This document shows positions 24,001 through 32,841 of a stretch of 64,000 nt of DNA, in pieces (position 1 is the stretch's first letter; each line of letters begins with the position of its first letter). The translations under genes were made by a program, and so were the position numbers. The notes under the pieces are model-generated. The model had not been told where the DNA came from. It made no database searches and was given only the letters and a program-made list of their open reading frames with translations. This DNA comes from Trileptium ribeirensis (taxonomy: Eukaryota; Nematoda; Enoplea; Enoplida; Thoracostomopsidae), in assembly GCA_030248225.1 (NCBI GenBank), contig JASANE010021002.1, positions 1 to 64,000 of the forward strand, in the 5' to 3' direction.

Positions 24001-26720
24001 ATTAGGATATAATAGGGTTTTAAAAGGACCCATGGGACCCAAAATACAAGAAAATGACAATATCTGCTGAGCCGCTTTAGATATATGAATGATATTGGCT
24101 CATTTTGTACAGCAACACACTCTCTATGTATTTAGGCGCTAATGATGCACTCTGTCATTATTTACGCTGCAGGGTTGAGTTAAAATGTTGTCCTGATGGG
24201 CCCAAGAGGCCCCAATCACACGAGCTTCCGTAACACCTCGAGCTATATATGGGTGATAATATTGGGCTCATTTTGTATATCAACTCAATCTGTACGGTGG
24301 CTGTAAGTTTGCATACTAATTTTGAGCACATTTCTTGGTAAAATTGACGACATGCCACAGCATTCAGATGAAAAGTATAACAGCTAAGAATTTTTTGTGG
24401 CTTCATATAACAGAAACGCCGAGCTTCGCGATTTTGAATTCGTTTTTGGCAAAATCTTAATCAGTGTTACAGCAAACTAGTAATCATAGTTATTACAAAA
24501 TATTTCAACGTAGCTCAATACTTACCTGTCCTGTCCACAGCATTCCTAATACTGAGGGGAGGGGTAACGTCAGAGTGTAGTCATGCTCATTCTCGGGAGA
24601 AATTTCAAAGTGGGAGATAATTTTTGCTTAAAATGCTAAATATCTCCATATTTTCATATACGGTTATACACTATCGTACAGACATTTTCAAGGTATGACA
24701 CTAGATAATGTTAATTAATGTATATATGTATAAAGTATAAACAATTTTATTTAATGTGGTCCAGGGAATCCACAAATTTTTTTTTGACATTAGCGGGTCC
24801 AATTTGGTTCCAACCGAATCCTCTAGACGAGAACTATCAAACAAACACAAACTCAACCGTGAATTTCCAACAGTACGTCAACCCTTAGCCAAAACAATTT
24901 TTCATACATCTCCAGGCGAAAGATACTATATATATTGTGGGTTCTGTTCACAGGGAACATTACTATAAATTGTAGGAGGCAACAGGAATTTGTGGGTTTT
25001 CTTCGGGAACCTACGATATTCTATCTCGGCTGTAGTGTCGGGCGTTCGAATCCTGCCGTGACAATTCATACTTTCATGCCTCCAGTGTCGGTAAACTGAG
25101 TTAGCAGCATATTGAGGGACTGAACACGAGGATGCCATTTATGGCTCCATCTACAACTCTGGCCTCGTACAAGCCGATAAGTTGGGTAAACGGACAGCGG
25201 CACTGCCCTGCTCTATACAGCAAGACTTATTTCACGTGATTGAATACGTATACAAATATAATTTTTAACGAATTCACAATATTACACACTAATTTCCACA
25301 AAATCCTATATCAGCAATACCAAAGTGAAATGATAGCAATGCAAAAAAATCAAAGTGTGTGCGATATTTCACAGTCGAAACAAATTGATCTTGGGAATAC
25401 CGAAAACGATCATGTTTTCCAAACATAGTTACATTCAACAAAAGTGATGATTGCTAAGTACAGTCGCTGATTGAGAGGAGTTAGCCAAAGAAAAGACAAA
25501 CGTACAAAAAGGCCAATCAAAGTTCTTAATGTATTTACGGATTTCCTCTCGGCGTCCGAAATAAATTTGCTCAAATAACGTACAGAATAACTGGAAATTT
25601 GCATTAAATCTGAGGCAATGAATGCATGTGAGTAGAATTATACCTGGCCTCTCTATACGACCAAAAATTACCTGCGATATTGTAGCTGGAGATACACCAC
25701 CTTAGGTAAGGGGACGCCCCTACCGCCACCCCAGGTAAACTGGGGCTCTTGTGATTGCATTTCATGGTGTTTTCTCCCTTTACATCATGTACGTTGTTGC
25801 TTTTGTTGTATATTTAACGAAAATGTGTTTTTCAGAACGTTTCATTTTACTCAAAATTTCTTGTAATAAACACTCGGAATGACAGCGTTACTATTAAGTT
25901 TTTTGATTAGGCGATTATTTCCCATGTTACATCAACTAGCCTGACGGTCGACCTGGGGAAGCTAAAATTCACCCAGTAAGAAGAAACTGGAGGCACTCGT
26001 GTAGAGAAAACCTCTCCCCTACAGTAACCCAATATGTGAAAAGCAAGTTATGCTGTTATATTTTCCTAGACCAAGTCTAAGCTTCACACAAGAATCAGGC
26101 TGAACCTAAGGAGACGTCACCGCCTCCCGCCCCGAATCCCCCGCTCTAAGCTGTTCTTTCTTTTAAACGTTAGCGTCTCTTAGGTGCACCACTCATTGTG
26201 GATTGCTGTAGAGGATTTCTCTGCACGAATATAAGCCTGGGAGATCCGCCAAAGTCATGGAGCAGCTCGAAAAGCTTGCCAGCCCATATCAGTGGATAGG
26301 TGAAAGTATAAATTGTAATTTGTTATCAATTACTATTACCAAGAGTTTAGCGGCTTCTAGGCAAGAGTATAACAATTTTTGCCATCATAACGAAATTTGG
26401 TAGAGAACCAAATGGGCCGCGTTATGCCAGACGCATTTATATGGTGATTTCAGAAGCACCACACTCTTCTCAAAAAGCTATCATAAACTTTTGGTGACAC
26501 ATATACAATATTGAACCCATTCAAAAGTTCTCACAATGTGATTTGGCGATTTAGCACTGATACATTTAACTTTTGTCATATTAGCAAGCAAAAAATAATT
26601 ACAGTCTTTGAAAAGCTCTGTAAACGGATCCGTTTGCGATCGGTTGCGCGCCTCCAGCTGCTTTAGAATTTGTCGGCGATATTCGGGTGACTGCGACTTA
26701 TCGGTGTTTCTAGCCGTCAT
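15060..26720 (-). CDS. ATG16: ATG16-like autophagy protein, N-terminal and coiled-coil part
   Basis: Atg16 binds Atg5 and dimerises, placing the Atg12-Atg5 conjugate at the phagophore for Atg8/LC3 lipidation. Five minus-strand exons join in phase: 26603-26720 (ATG start), 19876-19951, 17244-17340, 15505-15578 and 15060-15150, 456 bases or 152 codons. Residues 1-45 hold an Atg5-binding-type helix (YRRQILKQLEARNRSQ, then ELFKDYGELLEW across the first junction). Residues from about 75 form a coiled coil: ERLKEDLTELYKRKDENAQQ, then KLLAREKECDELKSS, then LEYTNSKLQDRIIELERSNQ. This order and spacing match the ATG16 N-terminus and coiled coil. Splice sites are canonical (GTAAGT, GTAATC, GTAATT, GTGCGA). 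The first intron is about 6.6 kb and carries repeats including a hAT-like element. The WD40 half of animal ATG16L was not found. Confidence 0.82.
15780..16340 (-). repeat. Diverged tandem repeat, about 170-190-base units
   Basis: Three to four copies of a unit that contains, in order, CCTAAACCCATYGAAAAC, a TAGATAACCAAATC-like block, a TATATAGA block and AAACTATATTCTGGAAAT. Units start near 15793, 15950 and 16130. The same unit occurs in reverse orientation at 21770-22330. It lies in an ATG16 intron. No coding potential. Confidence 0.65.
16480..16700 (-). repeat. Left arm of a dispersed inverted repeat
   Basis: Contains GCAAGGGAGTAGTCCC, then GCGAAACACCGGTACCCGTA, then CCCATTTTGACCC. The same blocks in the same relative order occur reverse-complemented at 21390-21600 and, in part, at 21035-21120. 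With the adjoining tandem units the arms reach roughly 0.9 kb and enclose ATG16 exons 2 and 3. Confidence 0.6.
16760..17243. other. ATG16 intron 3 remainder
   Basis: Intron sequence between the inverted-repeat arm and exon 3. I see no gene or repeat structure in it. Confidence 0.4.
17341..19875. other. ATG16 intron 2
   Basis: Intron between exons 2 and 3. It includes a GAGCGAGCG-type block near 17940 and CTCGTTTC-type blocks near 18700 that resemble pieces of the repeats at 20880-21520, so it is probably built from related, older insertions. Open frames here are short and have no recognisable domain. Confidence 0.4.
20880..21520 (+). repeat. Two diverged direct copies of an intronic repeat
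   Basis: The block from 20880 to 21150 and the block from 21240 to 21520 share, in order, GAAAATCG.AAAAATTTC, CGACAAWTTTTT, GGGTYAAAATGG, TCTGGCCATA.GGGTACCA and TTTCGCARCCCATAT. They are degraded copies of one unit about 360 bases apart, in the first ATG16 intron. Confidence 0.6.
21770..22330 (+). repeat. Inverted counterpart of the 15780-16340 tandem repeat
   Basis: Carries the same unit reverse-complemented: TTTCCAAAATGTAGTGC, CATGGGTT.TGAATGTG, GATTTGGTTATCTAAAGTCC and CATTGGGTTTAGGGTTAATG, repeated about three times with strong divergence. Confidence 0.6.
22447..22500. repeat. Perfect 27-base tandem duplication
   Basis: The 27-base unit beginning GAATTCTGAGTAAAGAG occurs twice head to tail with no mismatch. 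Recent slippage-type duplication inside the first ATG16 intron. Confidence 0.8.
22823..23975 (-). mobile_element. hAT-like non-autonomous element, copy A (degraded)
   Basis: Reverse-oriented copy of the family with clean copies at 28174, 36851 and 50513. Its left end reads TAGGGAGTACCCGGAATTCC (family CAGGGAGTAACCGGAATTCC) and its right end GGTTATTCGCAG (family GGTTATTCCCTG). The internal parts match the others in reverse, including the CTGATCAGTGGTCAGAGACA region near 23510. Both tips are mutated and the flanking eight bases match only in part (5 of 8), so it is probably the oldest copy. It sits in the first ATG16 intron. No transposase frame. Confidence 0.75.
24060..26602. other. ATG16 intron 1, upstream part
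   Basis: Holds a diverged direct duplication of roughly 165 bases (24070-24160 and 24220-24310, both with TTGGCTCATTTTGTA-like blocks), and C-rich pieces near 25700, 26110 and 27350 that could be fragments of the C-run inverted-repeat families seen at 29400 and 31407. No exon supported. Confidence 0.35.
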
Positions 26721-28165
26721 AGTATTATAATATAAATATCACACTTCATCTATGTAGATGATAACAAACATCATACATAACGCTTGGTTTTTTATTGAAA
26801 CTACTAGTCGCAATATGCCCTGACAGCTTTGGCCTCACAACATTCAACCTTTTGCTTTCCAATCCAATTAAACTTATCACCTAACGCTGTCACTGTTTCC
26901 ACTTGCTCCACAGTAGTCTCTGCACACTGGGCGCCTCTCTTAAAATTCACATTATTAGTGTTTTCCTTGATCAAAACATCTCTCCGACCTTAAGCCCCAC
27001 TCGGAAGAAGCTACAAGAATAGTTGCCTCAGTTATTGATGCACTACTTTGCTGGATATGCTGCCAAATGATATATATATAGTCACCGGCCTATTCACACT
27101 ATCAAAACAGTAATTGAAGCTTGAGCTGCGGTGCCCGACTGCAAATCCAAAAATACCTGTAGGATTTGCCCCGGATTAGCTGCGTTGAAAACTGTGCCAC
27201 AAGGGGGTCTTATAATTACATTTTATTGTATTTCTCGCTCCTATACAATATTTATGCCGTCGTTTTTGAGCTATTTAAAAACATATCCAGTGAACACGTA
27301 CTTAAGCCCAACCTGAATCCCCCGTTTTAAAAAAACCCAGCTTGGAGAAACCTTCCAAATCCGGGGAAAGCTCGACAACCCTGGGGCACCCTGCCCCTCT
27401 ATGAAGAGGCCTAATCCATTTATGTCGTATCTGATTGATGAGCTGTTATTTATATAGCGGTTATAGGGGTGTATAGTTCACAAGAGCAATAGTACAATGT
27501 CTAAAGAATGAATTTTATACGCAATATATTTCAAAGTTAATGTTCACGGTGACGTTATACTAAATTTATCATTGCGAGTGCTATTGGTCCAGTGACTTCT
27601 CATGTAGGATAATGGATGATGTAGGATGATCGCATGCATAGTTATGGAGTTTTATTGCCATTAATTGCTATATAGACAAGGCATGCAAGAAGTCACAAGG
27701 CCTTAGGAGTACTTAGAAGGGTTCGTTATTGAACCATTTAAGTTAATAACTAAATATTTAAGACGCTCATCATCAGCGTTTCATACTAAAATTTTGCAAT
27801 ACGTATGTCTGCTGAGCCACATGAATTTTGATTTTTTTAAGTTCTAGCTTATTGCAATGTAGATCGATACAGATAGGTTATGAGAGAATTCACTTAATAT
27901 TCAGTGTGTTTTTACAAGATTTCTTAACGCCTGAACCATTTAAGCAACACATATATACTGAAGATGGACGTGGAAACTAGTACATAAATCACACCTTCAC
28001 TCGTTTTTAGAGTTACAACTTTTCAAAATTATTACTCGGACATTGCAAAATAAAATATCCGGACCCGGACCCGTAATTTTTGAAAACCAATACCCGGAGC
28101 CAAACACGGACTACGCAGATAAATGATAAATATACATACATATATATTATAGTTTTATACATGTA
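26721..28165. other. Region upstream of ATG16
   Basis: Contains the presumed promoter of the minus-strand ATG16 gene just right of 26720. I could not identify a TATA box or other element with confidence, and no other gene is supported. Confidence 0.3.
28058..28112 (+). repeat. GGACCCGG-type repeat fragment
   Basis: CCGGACCCGGACCCGTAATT followed by TTTTGAAAACCAATACCCGG. Nearly the same sequence occurs at 30548-30600. Both look like ends or fragments of a family related in style to the CCGGAACCGG hAT-like elements. Confidence 0.5.
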
Positions 28166-28173
28166 CATGTTAT

Positions 28174-29200
28174 CAGGGAATAACCGGAACCGAAATTTAC
28201 CGGAACCGGAACCAGCAACCGGAACCGTCCATTTAAACCGGATCCAGAACCGGAACCTGGTCTTAGAAATTTATATATAGTAAAACAGATGAAGGAAGAA
28301 ATGAAGGTATAGCGGATTTAAAATGCATTAAAAATAACTTTTACATTAAACTTAATATATTGCGATGGTATTATTGCCTTTCTGAAACTTTAAAGACTGA
28401 GGAAGCTAATAATATTTATTTATCGATCAAATATGTCGGTTTTTGGACATTCAGAGCACAAAATGTCTTCCACTATACACCATTGCGTACGCTGCGTCAA
28501 ATCGATTGTGCTTACAAAGCTTGGAGCGTAGAGTACACACTTTCGCTCTGTCTCCAGTCGCCTCCTTTTACTACACATAGGTTTGTTGCATGTTCTTCTG
28601 TAGAAAACTTAAAATTATTGGTTTATATGATTCTAAGATAAAATAATAGATAGAAGGTAATAGTTCATTGAAAAGAAAGCAGTTTCTAGCTGCGTTGCAG
28701 ATAACGTTAGTTTACTTCAATTTAGAGTGATTTACCAAGTTTACAAGCGCACTGGCGGGTGCTTGACGCAATTTATGTTAACCAAGCATACCCTAAGTAC
28801 TTCTGCGTAAGCCATAGTCTGTTACCGAGTTGGACCGGTTTAATTCAAACGTATCCCACAGACTTCTGGATGTGTAAAATAGCTGCTACAAGCATCGACC
28901 TGGCTTTGTTAACAAACTCCTGCAGGTTATTATGAAAAATTCCTGCTCAAATTATGTGCCCTACTTACGTTTCACAGGGCAAATTGGTTAGTTAATCTTT
29001 TCTTTTGCTTGGTTGTATTGGAGCTTGATCATTGTATAATATATTACATATGTTTGGATTACAGGATGAAGCAAAAAACGTGGAAAATTTCAAACAAAAT
29101 TTTTAAACAGGAATTCCGGTTCCGGTATGGTTTTTACCCTTTGCCGGAACCGCAACCGGAACACGATTTTCGCCGGAACCGGAATTCCGGTTACTCCCTG
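28174..29200 (+). mobile_element. hAT-like non-autonomous element, copy B
   Basis: 1,027 bases with termini CAGGGAATAACCGGAAC and CCGGTTACTCCCTG, an imperfect terminal inverted repeat. A perfect 8-base target duplication, CATGTTAT, flanks it at 28166-28173 and 29201-29208. CAG..CTG tips and an 8-base duplication are hallmarks of the hAT superfamily. It lacks the CTGATCAGTGGTC segment present in copies C and D, so it carries an internal deletion. A 93-codon frame at 28360-28641 is shared with copies C and D but drifts and has no transposase motif; I treat it as non-coding. Confidence 0.9.
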
Positions 29201-29399
29201 CATGTTATATATAACAATATGGATGGTAATATATAACTCGAAATAACTCGTAGTTTATAACGACCATTTCATGGATTGCCTTATCGATATTGGCGCTTTG
29301 CTGCGGTGTCAAATAGAAACACTTGAATTCAACAAGTAACGAAAACCTGCTCTATGTTATATTATTTGGATATAAATGTTTGACGTTTAACGTATCTTC

Positions 29400-29809
29400 C
29401 TGGGCTCTCCATTCGCTGAAAATTTTATCAGGGGGCATGAACCAGGGGGGCCTGGTTCCGAACCGGGGGAGCCCGATTTTGCCAGAGGGCATTTTCTCAA
29501 GAGAAAAACGGTTAAAAAAGTGTCAGAAACGCTGCCAAAATGGTTTTGATGGAGAGAAAAAGCTATTTTGAAACAAATGACAAAATTTGTGAAATTTTTG
29601 GCTTCTGATCGGAATTTTTGTAAAAAATTTTGATCAAATCATATGTACCTTGTACCGATTGGAAACAAAAAATTTTCGAAGAGGCGGTGAACCGGGGAGC
29701 CCAAAATTTTGCCAGGGGGCATGAACCGGTGGGCACCTGTTCTGAACCAGGGGGAACCGAAAAATGCCAGGAGCCCCACCCCCCCCCCCCTCCAATTTAG
29801 AGAGCCCAG
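29400..29809. mobile_element. Small inverted-repeat element with 5-base target duplication
   Basis: 410 bases bounded by CTGGGCTCTC and GAGAGCCCAG, a perfect 10-base inverted repeat, and flanked on both sides by TCTTC (29395-29399 and 29810-29814). The interior has several diverged copies of a GAACCRGGGGGRCC-like block and a C-run of 14 or more. Non-autonomous; superfamily not assigned. Confidence 0.8.
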
Positions 29810-29814
29810 TCTTC

Positions 29815-30535
29815 TACTATTTCAACATCTTACTCTACTTTTACTTTTACCTGATACGGTAGATAGGATTAGATTTAAAGTAAGTTAGGAGGACACCCAT
29901 AAAATTAATGGTATATACCGATTTAAGGTAAGCTCGAAGGGCACACATAAAATAAATGGTACGGATTTTTCCCCTCGAGTTTTAAAGTGGTTGGTTTATT
30001 ATATAGTAATTTAACATAAAGTGCAAGTCATTAAACTAGAGTAATCCTCTGTAATAATAATGATAATTGGGAAAGTTTTCCCGTCAACATGGTAAAATTG
30101 TGTCACATTTTACGTGTAACTACAGTCCACCCAACTTTGTACGTGTCACATATTAAAAGTTACGGCTACAGTTGTACACTGCCTTTGTCTTTAGTGCGAG
30201 ATAGTATCGTTTGAGCAGCGGGCAAGCATAAAATTTTTAAAATTAATTTTTGACCAGGTTCTCAGCTAGAATGGAGGATCCTTAGAGTCAATAGCGGCTA
30301 TTTTCGGCGATTATTACATTTTCCAGCATAACCATCTCATATGTGAACACCATTTAATTTCACATTATAATCAGCCATCAGATGGTTCTTTTTGGAGAGC
30401 CTGACTATTAGTGAACACAATATTTCACTGAATATTAAATCGAGCGAGCTAAAAGCAGAGTGTTTTGAATTAAAATCGGCCATTAAATCGCCGTGCAGTC
30501 CGGGTATTTTTGGCAATACCCAGAGACCTTACAAA
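29815..30535. other. Spacer, no supported gene
   Basis: A weak direct repeat, GTAAGTTAGGAGGACACCCA near 29880 and GTAAGCTCGAAGGGCACACA near 29930, is the only structure I see. Confidence 0.35.
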
Positions 30536-30650
30536 ATAAATAACAAGACCCGTACGCGGACCCGAAATTTTTGAAAACCAATATCCGGACCCGGAATTTT
30601 TCGACAGAAATACTCGGAATAACCGGAATACCCGAACGCGGATCCAACTC
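30536..30650 (+). repeat. GGACCCGG-type repeat, second copy
   Basis: ACCCGTACGCGGACCCGAAA, then TTTTTGAAAACCAATATCCGG, then CGGAATAACCGGAATACCCG. It matches the fragment at 28058-28112 and has a CGGAATAACCGGAA block like the hAT-like tips. Confidence 0.5.
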
Positions 30651-31168
30651 AACTCCTTATAGAAGCGGTAGTCTAGCGAAGGTGGCTGAATTTGGTATAC
30701 TGGAATGAAATACTTGAATGCGCTATACTTTGCTGCACTATTCTCACCAATCCATAAGGGTGGATCTAGTTCAACAGCGGACAATTATCGACCTGTTGCG
30801 ATCAACGGTATCACGTAAGATTACGCTCACAGCAGCGTTCCACAGGGTTCAGTTATCGGCCTAGTTGTTTTGTTGATTGTGTATATCGATAGCACTGATG
30901 ATTCTGTATCTGATTATGTAGCTAAATGTGCACATGATACTAAAACTGGTCGTCTGTTATACAGCTTTTTTTCGAATATAGAAGTTTCAGACATGCATGC
31001 TAATTTGAAGTCTGTCCATAAGTGGGCCACAGTATGGGATATGACATACCACATCAATAAATTCTGTTGTGCTCATTTAGGATCTTCAAATTCGACAGAA
31101 GGTTGTTGTTGAAAATACTTTGGAGGCGTCCATTGACAGTCAGGAGGATCCGCGATAGGTGTATATAT

Positions 31169-31755
31169 CTGGCCTGTCCACAGTGGGGGGCTGCGGGGAC
31201 CCCCACTTTCCATATCCCCAATGTTCGTGAGATTTTTCCCCATATCCGCCATCCCACCCACTCCGCCGAAGCCACCCTTGTTCAACTAATTCCAAAAATT
31301 TTTTATGTCGGAAAATTTATGTTTTTTGTTTGCAAAATGTTTTTAAATATTAACTACCACTATTTATAATGCTAGAATATCGTTTTTAGCTTGAAAATAC
31401 ATTCACCTGGCTAGTCCAAGGTGGGGAGAGGAGGCGCCCCCCCCCCCGACATTTTCGACTGCCCCCCGGCAAAACGCGGGTATCCCCAGGCTCAAAGGCC
31501 CCCGCTGAGAAAAATAAACGTCTAAACGAGACAAAATCCGGCAAAAAATTGGCTCCCGGCAAAATCCGGCACCCCCGGCATTAATTTCCGAAGTTTGGAC
31601 TAGCCAGTTCACGGTAGTAAAAATGCATGAAAATATAGAAATTTTGGTATTTTTAAACAAAATTTGTCCCCTTCCCCACTTTTAATTTTCTTCCGAGAAT
31701 GAACATGGCGATCCCCGAAGTTCCCCCACTTTGCGGAGGGCTGTGGACAGGCAAG
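31169..31755. mobile_element. Inverted-repeat element, GCCTGTCCACAG family, split by another
   Basis: Termini CTGGCCTGTCCACAG and CTGTGGACAGGCAAG form a 15-base inverted repeat with one mismatch. TATAT flanks it at 31164-31168 and 31756-31760. It interrupts the LINE relic and is itself interrupted by the element at 31407-31607. The same family recurs in the MESD intron (61267-62919), sharing the ATGCTAGAATATCGTTTTTA and TGCATGAAAATATAGAAA interior blocks. No coding capacity. Confidence 0.85.
31407..31607. mobile_element. Inverted-repeat element, CTAGTCCAA family, copy 1
   Basis: 201 bases with a perfect 13-base terminal inverted repeat, CTGGCTAGTCCAA and TTGGACTAGCCAG, and a perfect 5-base duplication TTCAC (31402-31406, 31608-31612). 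The interior is C-rich with AAATCCGGCA repeats. It is nested within the element at 31169-31755. Non-coding. Confidence 0.88.
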
Positions 31756-32249
31756 TATATTACTCCAAATTTTAAATCACCCGTAAACATCGCATCCATA
31801 ATTCGCAAAGCAGAATTAATGCTTACAATTATTCGACGATCCTTTCGTTAACTAAATACCTGGGGCTACAAAGCACTGCACTGTGCTTTGGTTTGATCAA
31901 GATTAGAATATGCATTATGTGGTTGAAATCCCTGTTTTAAAATAAATATTGAGCTTACTGGGCATTTACAGCATCGGTTTACATGTATGGTTCCTCTCCT
32001 TCAGCAGTTATCTTATCCCCATCGTCTCCAATTGTTAAACTTATAATCGCTGCTGGTTCGGCGTCATAAAGCAGCTCTCATAATGACATACAAAATGCCA
32101 CGTGCTTTATGTGATATTGAGTAATTTGAACTTTCTCCAGCGACTAATACTCGAAGTCATTCGCTGAAATTGGCTCCACCTATAACTGCTAAACTAGCTA
32201 AATAACAGTTACTATTTCTGCGCTGTGGTTTCATGAAATCGCTTTCCGG

Positions 32250-32841
32250 AGGAGGTAATCAATGCCCCTTCCGGGAATTTCTAAGATGCGGCTCCATGAC
32301 ATCGTCATGGTGATTAATTTTTTGCATACTGTTGTATTAATACTGAAGAACCCTATTCCTCTAACAGCATTATCACGCTTATGAAGCATAACTTCTGAAT
32401 TCCAGGTGGAATATTTGCAAAAGTTATTGCAATAGTTACTCAGATGTGCTGAATCATCAGAACTTATCCTGGGCCTTACCCAACGTGGATTCTGCCACGC
32501 GAGATTATGAAAATGGTTATATCTGCTGTGAAATGCGGTAAATCTTGATATTCAAGATGTCCGCGTGTTCGTGAGTGAAAATTCCCGGTTTCCCCCGGAT
32601 GTTCCAGGTTTTTCACAGTCATTTTCCCAATTATTTCCAATTAGTTCAATGGAATTGATCTGCGTGTGAGATATACAGTTATTATTATAAGACAGTTTTC
32701 GAAATTGATTTCACCATTTACAGTTCTGAATTATTTTTATTAGAACACATAATGTCCAACTTTAGCACGCCATCATGTCAGTATAATACTTGAGACAAGT
32801 GGTTTTTTCACAGACTATTATCGTCGCTAATTGTTATTACA
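32250..32841. other. Spacer between LINE and gypsy relics
   Basis: No gene or clear repeat. A TTCCCGGTTTCCCCCGG patch near 32585 resembles the C-rich interiors of the small elements but has no visible termini. Confidence 0.3.

Larger units (their letters stand above)
30735..32250 (+). pseudogene. Decayed non-LTR retrotransposon (LINE) reverse transcriptase
   Basis: Relic of a jockey/CR1-type LINE. Pieces in order: PIHKGGSSSTADNYRPVAI near 30755-30815 (RT motif 1 region), SVPQGSVIG near 30834-30862 followed by VYIDS and the diverged active-site region VAKCAHDTKTG near 30915-30950, then SVHKWATVWDMTYHINK near 31010-31065. After an inserted element (31169-31755) the frame resumes with SPVNIASIIRKAELMLTIIR near 31780-31840 and the C-terminal thumb-like SRLEYALCG and VRRHKAALIMTYKMPRA near 31900-32100. 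Large deletions, frameshifts and stops remove any activity; the FADD-type catalytic motif is lost. Confidence 0.75.

Noticed and set aside
25040..25070. GTTCGAATCCTGCC as the B box of a tRNA gene
   Set aside because: No A box, D arm or matching acceptor stem at the right distance upstream.
28360..28641. A 93-codon frame shared by hAT-like copies B, C and D as a possible protein
   Set aside because: The frame length and sequence drift through indels between copies (282, 330 and 279 bases), it has no known motif, and it lies in elements defined by their ends; more likely non-coding.
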